A stretch of 64,000 nucleotides of DNA, taken from assembly GCF_048320135.1 (NCBI RefSeq), contig NZ_CP182947.1, positions 4,464,001 to 4,528,000 on the forward strand, in the 5' to 3' direction. A program made the position numbers and the translations under genes. Of the stretch, positions 45,898 through 53,911 are shown one piece after another. The stretch comes from Ideonella_A sakaiensis_A. GTDB lineage: Bacteria; Pseudomonadota; Gammaproteobacteria; Burkholderiales; Burkholderiaceae_C. The notes beneath the pieces are model-generated. The model searched no databases and was not told the origin of the DNA. It saw nothing but the letters and a program-made list of their open reading frames with translations. Position 1 is the first letter of the stretch, and every line of letters starts with the position of its first letter.

Positions 45898-46382
45898 TTG
45901 GCCGCCCGGACACGGCGACGCATGCGCCGCAGGCCTTGTTCAATTTCCACGTCGCGTTCTCGCGCGACCCGGTCGATGGCGGCAACGAGTCCGAGGAAGT
46001 GGCCTTGTGCAAAGGCGCCTTCGCCGAAGTCAGCGGACTCGAGGCGACGATGGAGCCGCGCGCGATCCGCGAAGGCGGGCTCAACTGGGGTGCCCACCAG
46101 CGGCCCGGCGTCGTCAGTTTTTCGACGGTGGTCTTCAAGCGCGGCATCACCCGCGCCCGCGACCTTTGGTGGTGGTTCGAGCTGATGGGCAGCGGCAGCT
46201 ATGCCGCGCGGCTGCGGGCGCAGATCCAGATCTTCGACACCGCCGGCGAGCCGATGATGGCGTGGACACTGCGCCGCGCGCTGCCGGTCAAGTTCAAGTG
46301 CGCCGATCTGAATGCACGCGCCGGCGATGTCGGTGTCGAGGAGCTGCACATCGTGCATGAAGGCCTGGAGCACTCGACATGA
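45894..46382 (+). CDS. Inner tube protein 2
   Basis: A 162-residue tube-type protein (Afp5/Pvc5 position). It carries LCKGAFAEVSGLEATMEPRA and GVVSFSTVVFKRGITRARDL, and ends VEELHIVHEGLEHST. In eCIS particles this copy forms the tube ring next to the hub. Starts by ATGA overlap and ends by ATGA overlap with the following gene. Confidence 0.9.
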   Translation: MIGRPDTATHAPQALFNFHVAFSRDPVDGGNESEEVALCKGAFAEVSGLEATMEPRAIREGGLNWGAHQRPGVVSFSTVVFKRGITRARDLWWWFELMGSGSYAARLRAQIQIFDTAGEPMMAWTLRRALPVKFKCADLNARAGDVGVEELHIVHEGLEHST

Positions 46383-47512
46383 GTGAATTGCAACTCGCCA
46401 AGGCCGAAGTCGTGATCAACGGCGAAACGATACCGGTGCAGTTCAACCCGGTGTCTCTGCAGGTCGAGATCACCAACAGCATCAACCAGCAGGGCGAGGC
46501 CGGCGGCACGAACCAGGTGTCGACGCAATCGAGCGCGAAGATGGGGCTGGAGCTGTTGTTCGACACCAGTGCGGTCGGCGAGGATGTTCGCAGCAGGACG
46601 CGGCCGTTGCGTGCCGCGGTGCGCGCGCCGCAGGATGCCGAGAGTTCTGGTGGCGGCAGCAGCTCGTCCGGCGACGCCGGTGCCGCCTTCGTGCCGCCGC
46701 TGGTGACCTTCCAGTGGGGCACCTTCACCTTCGCCGGCATCGCCGAGTCGTATCGCGAGACGCTCGATTTCTTCTCCGCCGACGGCGTGCCGCTGCGCGC
46801 GCAGGTGGCGATCAGCCTGAAGGAACAAGCCGGCGAGTTCACCGCGCTGGAACGCGCCAATCCGAACGGCGCCGCGAGCACCAGCGCATTCGAGGTGCCG
46901 TCCGAGCTGGCTGGCGGCGTCGGCGGAGCGGCCGGGGTCGCGCTGGCCGGCGGCGACCTGCGCGCCGCACGTGCGATCGCCGGCGCCAATGGCGAGGCCA
47001 GCCTGCGCTTTTCGGCCGGCGCCAGCCTGTCGGTGCAGGCCGGCGTGCAACTGCGCGAGGCGGTGTCGTTCGCCGGCGGCTCGGCCGGCGCCGGTTTTGG
47101 TGCCGGCGCAGGCTTGTCGGCCGGTGTCGGTCTCGGCATCGGTGGCGGCGTAGGGCTCGACGTCGGCATCGGCGCTGGAGCCGCGGCAGGGTTCGGCGCC
47201 AGTGCCGGTATCGGCGCAGGCGCCGGCGCCGGGCTGACGATCGGCGCGGGCGCGGGCGCAGGAGCCGCGGCCGGTGCCGGTGCAGGTCTCACGATCGGCA
47301 CGGGCGCCTCGTCGCCATCGAGGAGCAGCGCGCCAGCCTTGCGTTTCGATGCACGCCGCCTCGCGAAAGCGCCACCGGCGCGGCAGCTGGCCACCGACGC
47401 CGGTGCCGGCTTCGGCATCGACGGCCGCGCGCTGCCGGCCGGCAGCGCCGGGCTGCGCAGCGATGTCGGCCAGGGCCGGCCCTTGTCGTCACGACTGAAA
47501 TTCGACCTGTAG
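46379..47512 (+). CDS. CIS tube/hub-adaptor protein (Pvc7-like) with Gly/Ala-rich tail
   Basis: A 377-residue protein. Residues 1-165 are the CIS tube domain: MSELQLAKAEVVINGETIPV, QFNPVSLQVEITNSINQQ and VTFQWGTFTFAGIAESYRET. Family members usually carry a LysM domain next; here it is replaced by a long low-complexity stretch (about residues 180-320) of Gly, Ala and small residues with GAGAG-like repeats, then a basic tail ending SSRLKFDL. The tail may be a flexible linker or a repeat structure. It connects tube and spike in known particles. Confidence 0.82.
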   Translation: MSELQLAKAEVVINGETIPVQFNPVSLQVEITNSINQQGEAGGTNQVSTQSSAKMGLELLFDTSAVGEDVRSRTRPLRAAVRAPQDAESSGGGSSSSGDAGAAFVPPLVTFQWGTFTFAGIAESYRETLDFFSADGVPLRAQVAISLKEQAGEFTALERANPNGAASTSAFEVPSELAGGVGGAAGVALAGGDLRAARAIAGANGEASLRFSAGASLSVQAGVQLREAVSFAGGSAGAGFGAGAGLSAGVGLGIGGGVGLDVGIGAGAAAGFGASAGIGAGAGAGLTIGAGAGAGAAAGAGAGLTIGTGASSPSRSSAPALRFDARRLAKAPPARQLATDAGAGFGIDGRALPAGSAGLRSDVGQGRPLSSRLKFDL

Positions 47513-47522
47513 AGGAAACACC

Positions 47523-47702
47523 ATGCCCGTTGTCATCGAACAAGTCGAGATTGCCGTTCCGAGCGCCGAGTCGACGCCGGCCAACCCGCCGCGCAACACC
47601 TCTTCAGCGACGGGCCCGAGCTGGTCGGTCGAACTCGCGCGCAAGCTGCAGGAGCAGTTGCGAATCGCGCTCGAACGTCAGCAGCGCCTGCAGGCGGATT
47701 GA
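47523..47702 (+). CDS. DUF5908 small protein
   Basis: A 59-residue protein starting MPVVIEQVEIAVPSAESTPA, the usual opening of DUF5908 proteins found between the Pvc7- and Pvc8-like genes. The second half is a basic helix (VELARKLQEQLRIALERQQR). AGGAAA precedes the start. Function unknown, possibly a baseplate assembly peptide. Confidence 0.8.
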   Translation: MPVVIEQVEIAVPSAESTPANPPRNTSSATGPSWSVELARKLQEQLRIALERQQRLQAD

Positions 47703-47712
47703 GGCCATCCAG

Positions 47713-48804
47713 ATGCCGGTAGCGACGCCCGAAACCCCGGTTGCGCAACGCGCCGCCTACAGCGCCCGCCCGACGCTGCTGATCGACGGCACGCGCAGCG
47801 ATGCGGTGGCCGAGATGGTGCGCAGCTGTGTCGTTCGCGAGGCCGAAGGTGGTCTGAGCAGCCTGGTTCTGACCTTGTCCGACTGGGGCGTCAACCAGGG
47901 CTCGATCGGCCATCTGTTCGATGCCGGCGGCGAGATCGAACTGGGCACCCGGCTGAAGCTGTATTTCGGCGAGACCAGTTCGCCGCGCGCGGTCTTCGAC
48001 GGCGAAGTGCACGCGATCGAGGCGCACGCGTCGACCGGCACACCGCCGGAAATCGTCTTCCTCGCCGAAGACAAGCTGTTCGCCGCGCGGCTGGCTAGGC
48101 GCAGCGCAGTTTATGTCGACCAGTCGCCTACCGACGTCGTGAATACGATCGCCGAGCGGCTCGGGCTGCAGGCGGATACCGGCGACCTGGGAGGCGCCGT
48201 CGGAACCTGGGCGCAGTTCAACGAAAGCGACCTGGCCTTTCTGCGCCGGCTGCTGTCGCGGCTCGACTGCGACCTGCAGATCAGCGACGAACAGCTGCAG
48301 GTTCGCCGCATCTCCGACCGCGACCGCGGCAGTCTGAACCTGTCGCTGTACAGCCAGCTGCAGCAGGTGCGCGTGATCGCCGACCTCGCCGGGCAGGCGA
48401 CCGCGGTCACCGCCAGCGGCTTCGACCTCGCCGCCGGCACCGCCTTCACGGTCGAAAGCACCGGCAGCGCCGCCGGCCCTGGCAGCGGCAGCAGCGGCGC
48501 CGACCTGCTGGCTGGTCTGCGATCGCGCAGCGAACACCTGACGCCGCTGGCCTGCGCCAACGAGACCGAGGCGCGCGCACTCGCCGACGCCGCCTTCGAC
48601 CAGCGCGCGCGCCGCTTCGTCCGCCTGCACGGCAGCACCGAAGGCAATGCATCGCTGCGCGTCGGCACGACGCTGAACATCGACGGCATCGCCCGTCGCT
48701 TCGACAACAGCTATGCGGTGGTCGAGGCGACGCACCGCTACGACCTCATCAGCGGCTACCAGACCGACTTCGTTGCCCAGTCGGCCTGGCTGGCCGCGCC
48801 CTGA
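47713..48804 (+). CDS. gp27/gpD-like baseplate hub protein
   Basis: A 363-residue phage late control D/gp27-like protein. Marks are RPTLLIDGTRSDAVAEMVRS, VDQSPTDVVNTIAERLGLQA and FLRRLLSRLDCDLQISDEQL, as in the N-terminal half of Pvc8/VgrG-type proteins. In Afp and PVC the hub is fused to the gp5-like spike; here it is a separate gene followed by the spike gene after 10 bp. Start chosen at ATG 47713. Confidence 0.88.
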   Translation: MPVATPETPVAQRAAYSARPTLLIDGTRSDAVAEMVRSCVVREAEGGLSSLVLTLSDWGVNQGSIGHLFDAGGEIELGTRLKLYFGETSSPRAVFDGEVHAIEAHASTGTPPEIVFLAEDKLFAARLARRSAVYVDQSPTDVVNTIAERLGLQADTGDLGGAVGTWAQFNESDLAFLRRLLSRLDCDLQISDEQLQVRRISDRDRGSLNLSLYSQLQQVRVIADLAGQATAVTASGFDLAAGTAFTVESTGSAAGPGSGSSGADLLAGLRSRSEHLTPLACANETEARALADAAFDQRARRFVRLHGSTEGNASLRVGTTLNIDGIARRFDNSYAVVEATHRYDLISGYQTDFVAQSAWLAAP

Positions 48805-48814
48805 AGGAGACACG

Positions 48815-49531
48815 ATGGACCGCGCCGATCCGCAAACCCTGCTGCCCACCGGCACCCCGCCGGCGCTGGGCCCGGCCTGGGCGGGCGGCGTCTTCCTGGC
48901 CCGGGTCGCCGACATCGTCGATCCGGAGGGCCTGGCGCGGGTACAGGTGCGACTGCATGGCGCAAGCGGCGTCGACGACCAGGACATGCCGTTGTGGGCA
49001 CAGCTCGTCAGCGCCGGTGCCGGCGACAACCGGGGCAGCTACTGGGTGCCCGATGTCGATGACCTGGTGGTGGTCGCATTCGTGCAGGGCGATGCACGTT
49101 TCCCGATCGTGCTCGGTGGCTTGTGGAACGGCAGCGCGACGCCGCCGGAAGCCATGGACGGCAGCGGCAACAACAACCTGAAGGTCTTGCGCTCGCGCAA
49201 CGGCGTCAAGGTCACGCTCGACGACGAGGACGGCCAGGAAAAGCTGATCCTGGAGACGCCGGGCGGCCAGACGCTGACGCTGCGCGATGGCCCCGGTAGT
49301 TGCGAGCTGGTCGACAGCAACGGCAACAGCATCACGCTCGAAAGTGCCGGCGTCACCATCACCGCGGCGGCCAAGGTCAAGGTCGAGGCGGCGACGGTCG
49401 AGGTCAGTGCCGGCATGGTCACGGTGAACGCCGGCATGTCGAAATTTTCCGGCGTCGTGCAGTGCGACACGCTGATCAGCAACTCGGTGGTCTCGGCGTC
49501 GTATACGCCGGGCGCTGGCAACATCTGGTAA
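48815..49531 (+). CDS. Baseplate assembly protein V / spike (gp5-like)
   Basis: A 238-residue protein. The OB-fold part (FLARVADIVDPEGLARVQVR, then DVDDLVVVAFVQGDARFPIV and LGGLWNG) is typical of gpV/VgrG spikes. It is followed by LRSRNGVKVTLDDEDGQEKL and a short beta-helix-like C-terminus rich in Val and Thr. It forms the puncturing needle on which a PAAR tip would sit; I found no PAAR gene nearby. AAGGAGA precedes the ATG. Confidence 0.92.
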   Translation: MDRADPQTLLPTGTPPALGPAWAGGVFLARVADIVDPEGLARVQVRLHGASGVDDQDMPLWAQLVSAGAGDNRGSYWVPDVDDLVVVAFVQGDARFPIVLGGLWNGSATPPEAMDGSGNNNLKVLRSRNGVKVTLDDEDGQEKLILETPGGQTLTLRDGPGSCELVDSNGNSITLESAGVTITAAAKVKVEAATVEVSAGMVTVNAGMSKFSGVVQCDTLISNSVVSASYTPGAGNIW

Positions 49532-49537
49532 GCCGCG

Positions 49538-51199
49538 ATGGCCGCCGTCACCGAAACCCGACATCCGCATCCGGTCCGGCTGCGTGGTGCTGCTTCGGGG
49601 CGCACCGGTGCGCCGGCGCTGCTGCCCGACATCGAGGCCGAGGATTTTGTTGCTGTACTCGGCCAGGCGATCAAGCGCAGCCCGTGGCCGCGCTTCGGCT
49701 GGCCGGCGACGCCGCCGCTGCCGACACTGGCGCAGCAGGGCGCGCCGCGGGCGCTGTTCCAGCCGATCCACCGCCGCTTCAACCTGCTGCTGCTCGACAC
49801 CCACTGCGATATCTTCGGCAGCCCGCGGCTCGATCCGCGCAGGATCGAATCGGCCGGCTTCGTCGTTCGCCGCTGGATCGGCCCCGACGCCGGCAAGACG
49901 ATGCCAGGCGCCGAGCAACTGGCATCGCCGGCGCACTGGCAGGCCTGGCAGGAATCCGATGGCGAACCGCTCGGCTGGGCGCCGCTGCGCGACCAACGCG
50001 GCTTCGATGCCGACCCCGACCCGGCACGCCGGCCGCTGCCGCGCACCGGCAATGCCGTGGTCGATGCGCAACTGGCCGCGCGCCAGTCGTCCAGCCCCGG
50101 TGAGGTCATCAACCGGCTGTATCCGCTCGCACCCGACGTCAACGACCACGCCAGGCGCACGCTGCTGTATGGCCTGGTGCCGGCCGGCGAGGCGCAGCGC
50201 AAGGCCGCCACGACCGCGGTCGACTATTCGGGTGCACGGGCGCCGGGCGAGGCACGCGACAATTTTGTTGCCCACCTGTCGCCTTATCTGCGCAGTGCCG
50301 GCATCACCCGCACGCTGCCGAACCCGAACAGCTTGTTCGACAGCAGCTGGATCGATGGTGACGGCGACGTGATGCTCGATGCCGCGACCGATGTCGGCAA
50401 CGGTGGCAACGACCTGCAGCGCGCGCAGTTCACCGCCTTCATCCGCCAGCTGGCACTGGAGTTCGAGATCGACAGCGCACGTGCCGAGCCGCTGCGCCGG
50501 CTGCTCGACGAAGTGCCGCTGCATCGTCGCCGCTCGCCGGTGCCGCCTCCCCGCCAGCCCTTGTTCGAGCGCATCGACACCTCGAGCTTCATCGTCGCCT
50601 GCGCGCGGCTGTTCGGCGACGAGACGGCACCGGCGGTTCGTCTGCCCGAGCTGTTCGGCCCGCTGCCCTCTGGCTGGACGCAACGCTTCGTCGACGCCGC
50701 GCTCGACCTGCTGTCGCTGCGCAGCGTCGAGGCGCGCACGCTCGAGAGCCGCTTCGACGACGACGGCGCGCTGTATGCGATCCGCGCCTTTGTTCGCGTC
50801 AAGCAGGGCGACGGCTGTCCGCCGCTGCTGGTGTGGAGCGAGATGACGCCGCTGTACCGCATCGCACCCTGGTTTGCATCGACCGGTGCGCCGCAGGCCC
50901 GCATCGCATTGCCGCCGTTCGACAAGGAATCGCTGCGCGCGATGAAACCGAATGTCGCCTTCGATCTGCCGCCGTCGCTGCAGAACCTGCTGATGAACAA
51001 CGACCCGGCCGATCTGCTGGCCGGCAAAGGCAAGAAGGGCAGCGAGTTCGGCATCGGCTGGTTGTGCTCGTTCAGCATCCCGATCATCACGATCTGCGCC
51101 TTCATCCTGCTGAACATCGTGCTGTCGCTGCTGAACATCTTTCTGCGCTGGCTGCCGTTCGTGAAGATCTGTCTGCCGATACCGACGAAGAAGCCATGA
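49538..51199 (+). CDS. Unknown eCIS protein with C-terminal hydrophobic segment
   Basis: A 553-residue protein that I do not recognise. It starts MAAVTETRHPHPVRLRGAAS. The bulk is soluble with short motifs such as RFNLLLLDTHCDIFGSPRLD and LPNPNSLFDSSWIDGDGD. The last 45 residues contain a strongly hydrophobic stretch (SIPIITICAFILLNIVLSLL then NIFLRWLPFVKICLPIPTKK), enough for one or two membrane passes. It lies between spike and gp25, starts 6 bp after the spike gene, and overlaps a small frame as ATGA. Candidates are a cargo/effector, a membrane anchor or a baseplate part; none is proven. Confidence 0.75.
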   Translation: MAAVTETRHPHPVRLRGAASGRTGAPALLPDIEAEDFVAVLGQAIKRSPWPRFGWPATPPLPTLAQQGAPRALFQPIHRRFNLLLLDTHCDIFGSPRLDPRRIESAGFVVRRWIGPDAGKTMPGAEQLASPAHWQAWQESDGEPLGWAPLRDQRGFDADPDPARRPLPRTGNAVVDAQLAARQSSSPGEVINRLYPLAPDVNDHARRTLLYGLVPAGEAQRKAATTAVDYSGARAPGEARDNFVAHLSPYLRSAGITRTLPNPNSLFDSSWIDGDGDVMLDAATDVGNGGNDLQRAQFTAFIRQLALEFEIDSARAEPLRRLLDEVPLHRRRSPVPPPRQPLFERIDTSSFIVACARLFGDETAPAVRLPELFGPLPSGWTQRFVDAALDLLSLRSVEARTLESRFDDDGALYAIRAFVRVKQGDGCPPLLVWSEMTPLYRIAPWFASTGAPQARIALPPFDKESLRAMKPNVAFDLPPSLQNLLMNNDPADLLAGKGKKGSEFGIGWLCSFSIPIITICAFILLNIVLSLLNIFLRWLPFVKICLPIPTKKP

Positions 51200-51255
51200 C
51201 AACGCGTAGCCACATTCATGCCGGCTGCCGTGGCGGGGGTGGGGCACGATCATGA
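51196..51255 (+). CDS. 19-aa coupled micro-frame
   Basis: MTTRSHIHAGCRGGGGARS, starting at the previous stop (ATGA) and ending at the next start (ATGA). Glycine-rich with no recognised domain. As at 45805, it may only pass ribosomes to the gp25 gene. Confidence 0.25.
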   Translation: MTTRSHIHAGCRGGGGARS

Positions 51256-51653
51256 CCACCCGCGATCCTGCACTCGCACCGCCGATCGGCTGGCCGCTGC
51301 TCGGTGTGCCCGACGCCGATGGCCAATGGAACTGGCCATCGCTCGAACGCAGCGTCGCCGAAGGGCTGCGCAAGCTGCTGTCGGTGCGGCCGGGCGAACT
51401 GCTGATGCACGCCGACTACGGCGCCGGTCTGCAGGACTTCCTGCATGAGCCGAACACGCTGGCGGTGCGCGCACGCATCAAGGCACGCATCGAAGCCGCC
51501 GTCGCACGCGACGAGACGCGTGTCGTACTCGATCGCGTCGAGGTGCGCGAAGACGATGCCGATGCCGCCGCGGTGCGTGTCGAACTGCACTACCGCCTGC
51601 GCCGCAGTGGCGCACCGCAACAGCTGTCGCTGGCGATGAACCTGGGAGGCTGA
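51252..51653 (+). CDS. gp25/GPW baseplate wedge protein
   Basis: A 133-residue gp25-like protein (Afp9/Pvc9). The conserved block LRKLLSVRPGELLMHADYGA followed by GLQDFLHEPNT has the expected spacing. It forms part of the baseplate and primes sheath assembly. It starts by ATGA overlap and is followed after one base by the gpJ-like gene. Confidence 0.92.
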   Translation: MTTRDPALAPPIGWPLLGVPDADGQWNWPSLERSVAEGLRKLLSVRPGELLMHADYGAGLQDFLHEPNTLAVRARIKARIEAAVARDETRVVLDRVEVREDDADAAAVRVELHYRLRRSGAPQQLSLAMNLGG

Positions 51654-51654
51654 C

Positions 51655-53910
51655 GTGCCCTTGCCCGTGCCCCAACTCGACGACCGGCGCTTCGACGACC
51701 TGGTGGCGGAGCTGCTGGCACGGATCCCGTCGCACACGCCGGAATGGACCAACCCGCGCGTCGGCGACCCAGGGCGCACGCTGGTCGAATTGTTCGCCTT
51801 CCTCGGCGATACGCTGCTGTACCGCGCGAACCAGGTGCCCGAGCGCCAGCGCCGAGTCTTCCTGAACCTGCTCGGTCTCGGGCTGAAGCCGGCGCGTCCC
51901 GCACGCGGCCTGGTCGCGCTGCGACTGCCCGACGAAGGCCGCGACGCGGTCGACCTGCGCGCGCGGGCACGCATCGAACGGCCGGTGCCCTTCGAGACGC
52001 TGCAGGAGGTGTCGATAGCACCGGTGACCGGCGAGGCCTATATCAAGCGGCGCGTCAGCGCCGAGACGAATCCGGAACTGACCGAAACGATCGCCCAGCT
52101 CGGCCAGCTCTACGGCGGGCGATCGCTCGATACCTACGAAACGACGCCGCTGTTCGCCAACGGGCTGGCGGTGCCGCAGGGCATCGATGTCGTCGCCGAT
52201 ACGGTCGATCGCTGCGTGTGGATGGCCTTGCTCGCGCCGAAGCCGGCGCGCGGAGAAGATCCGGTCGCGCTGCGCGACCGTGCGCGCGAACAGCTGGCAC
52301 GCGACGCTTCGGGCGCGCCGCGGCTGCTCAATGTCGGCGTGCTGCCTGCGCTGGTGGTTCCCGACGAGCAGCGCGCCGTCGGCGCGCGCGAGCAGATCGA
52401 TGCGCAGTGGGAAATCAGCGTCGGTGGTGCACGCGCGACCGACTACCACACGCTCGATGTCGCGTCGGGCAGCAGCGATGGCTTGCGGCGTGCCGGCGTT
52501 TTCCGGCTGGTGCCGCCCGGTGCCGACCTGATCGGCGTCGGTGATTCGGTACGCGGCATCGACGCGCTGTCGGGCGTCGACGACGAGCCGCCGCGCCTCG
52601 ACGATCCCGAGCGCGCACAACGCCTCGTCGCCTGGCTGCGGCTGCGTGCCGCGCCGTCGACGATGCAGCTGCGGCTCGCCTGGATCGGCCTGCATGCGGT
52701 GCAGGTCGAGCAGGGCACGCGCAGCGAATCGCTGGTGGTCGCGCAGACACGGGGCATCGCCGACGAGCGCATCGTGCTGCCGCTGCGCAACATCGATCCG
52801 GCCAGCCTGCAGCTGGCGGTGGCCGAACCCGGCGCCGACTACGACGCCTGGACGCGCGTCGACGACCTCGCGCTGCTGTCGCACCGGCCCGACGTCGCGC
52901 GCAATGCGCGGGCCTACGAACTCGATCCGCAATCGGGCGAAGTACGCCTCGGTGACGGCGTTCGCGGCCGCGTGCCGGCTGCCGGGTCGCGGGTGAAGAT
53001 CGTTTCGGCGCGCGCCGGCGGTGGCCGCGCCGGCAACCTGGCGCCGCTGACGCTGAAGGAGATCACCGGCTGGCGCGTTGCCGACCGCAGCCCGGTGTCG
53101 AATCTGAAAGTGCTGCAGCCGAGCACGACGGTCGGCGGCGAGGACGCCGAAACGGTCGAGGCCGCCGAAGCCCGCATCCCCGGTGTGCTGCGCCATCGCG
53201 AGCGCGCTGTCACCGCCGACGACTACCGCGTGCTCGCCTTGCAGACCCCCGGCGTCGACATCGCCCGGGTCGAGGTGTTGCCGCGCTTCGTGCCACGCTC
53301 GCGCGCCTTCGGCGTGCCCGGCGTCGTCACCGTGTTGGCGCTGCCCGGCACCATCGGTGGCGGCGTCGGCACCGCGCCGAATCCGCGTGCCGACCAGCCG
53401 TTGATCGAGGCGGTGTTTGCGCAGCTCGATTCGCGCCGGCCGCTGGCCACCGAGTTGTATGTGATCGGCTGCGAATATGTGCCGATTGCGGTATCGGTCG
53501 GCGTCAGCCTGCGCGACGATGCGCAGCGCGATGCCACGTTGGCGGCGGTTCGCGCCGCGCTGCGCCGGCTGCTGTGGCCGCTGGCGCCGGGTGGCTTCGA
53601 CGGCGTCGGCTGGGCGCTCGGTCGCAGCGTGGCCGACCGCGAACTCGAGGTCGAGGCGGCGCGCGTCGCCGGTATCGCCAGCGTCGCCGGCGTCAACCTG
53701 TTCGTGCGCGAGGGCAATGGCTGGGCGCTGGTCGGCCGCAACGGCAACGGCGCGCAGCAGCTGGCGCTGGCCGGCTGGCAACTGCCCGAACTGATGCAGG
53801 TGGTGGTGGCGGTCGGCAATGCCGCACCCGAACGCATCGACGCCGACATCGGCGGCGGCGGCGAAGCTGGCACGCGTGTCGCGGTGCCGGTGATCACGGA
53901 CTTGTGCTGA
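51655..53910 (+). CDS. Baseplate assembly protein (gpJ/Afp11-like)
   Basis: A 751-residue protein starting at GTG one base after the gp25 stop. The N-terminus (LPVPQLDDRRFDDLVAELLA, then YRANQVPERQRRVFLNLL) and the C-terminal part (VLRHRERAVTADDYRVLALQ, then RVEVLPRF) belong to the putative baseplate assembly family seen as Afp11/Pvc11. It builds the wedge around the hub. Length is within the family range. Confidence 0.92.
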   Translation: MPLPVPQLDDRRFDDLVAELLARIPSHTPEWTNPRVGDPGRTLVELFAFLGDTLLYRANQVPERQRRVFLNLLGLGLKPARPARGLVALRLPDEGRDAVDLRARARIERPVPFETLQEVSIAPVTGEAYIKRRVSAETNPELTETIAQLGQLYGGRSLDTYETTPLFANGLAVPQGIDVVADTVDRCVWMALLAPKPARGEDPVALRDRAREQLARDASGAPRLLNVGVLPALVVPDEQRAVGAREQIDAQWEISVGGARATDYHTLDVASGSSDGLRRAGVFRLVPPGADLIGVGDSVRGIDALSGVDDEPPRLDDPERAQRLVAWLRLRAAPSTMQLRLAWIGLHAVQVEQGTRSESLVVAQTRGIADERIVLPLRNIDPASLQLAVAEPGADYDAWTRVDDLALLSHRPDVARNARAYELDPQSGEVRLGDGVRGRVPAAGSRVKIVSARAGGGRAGNLAPLTLKEITGWRVADRSPVSNLKVLQPSTTVGGEDAETVEAAEARIPGVLRHRERAVTADDYRVLALQTPGVDIARVEVLPRFVPRSRAFGVPGVVTVLALPGTIGGGVGTAPNPRADQPLIEAVFAQLDSRRPLATELYVIGCEYVPIAVSVGVSLRDDAQRDATLAAVRAALRRLLWPLAPGGFDGVGWALGRSVADRELEVEAARVAGIASVAGVNLFVREGNGWALVGRNGNGAQQLALAGWQLPELMQVVVAVGNAAPERIDADIGGGGEAGTRVAVPVITDLC

Positions 53911-53911
53911 C

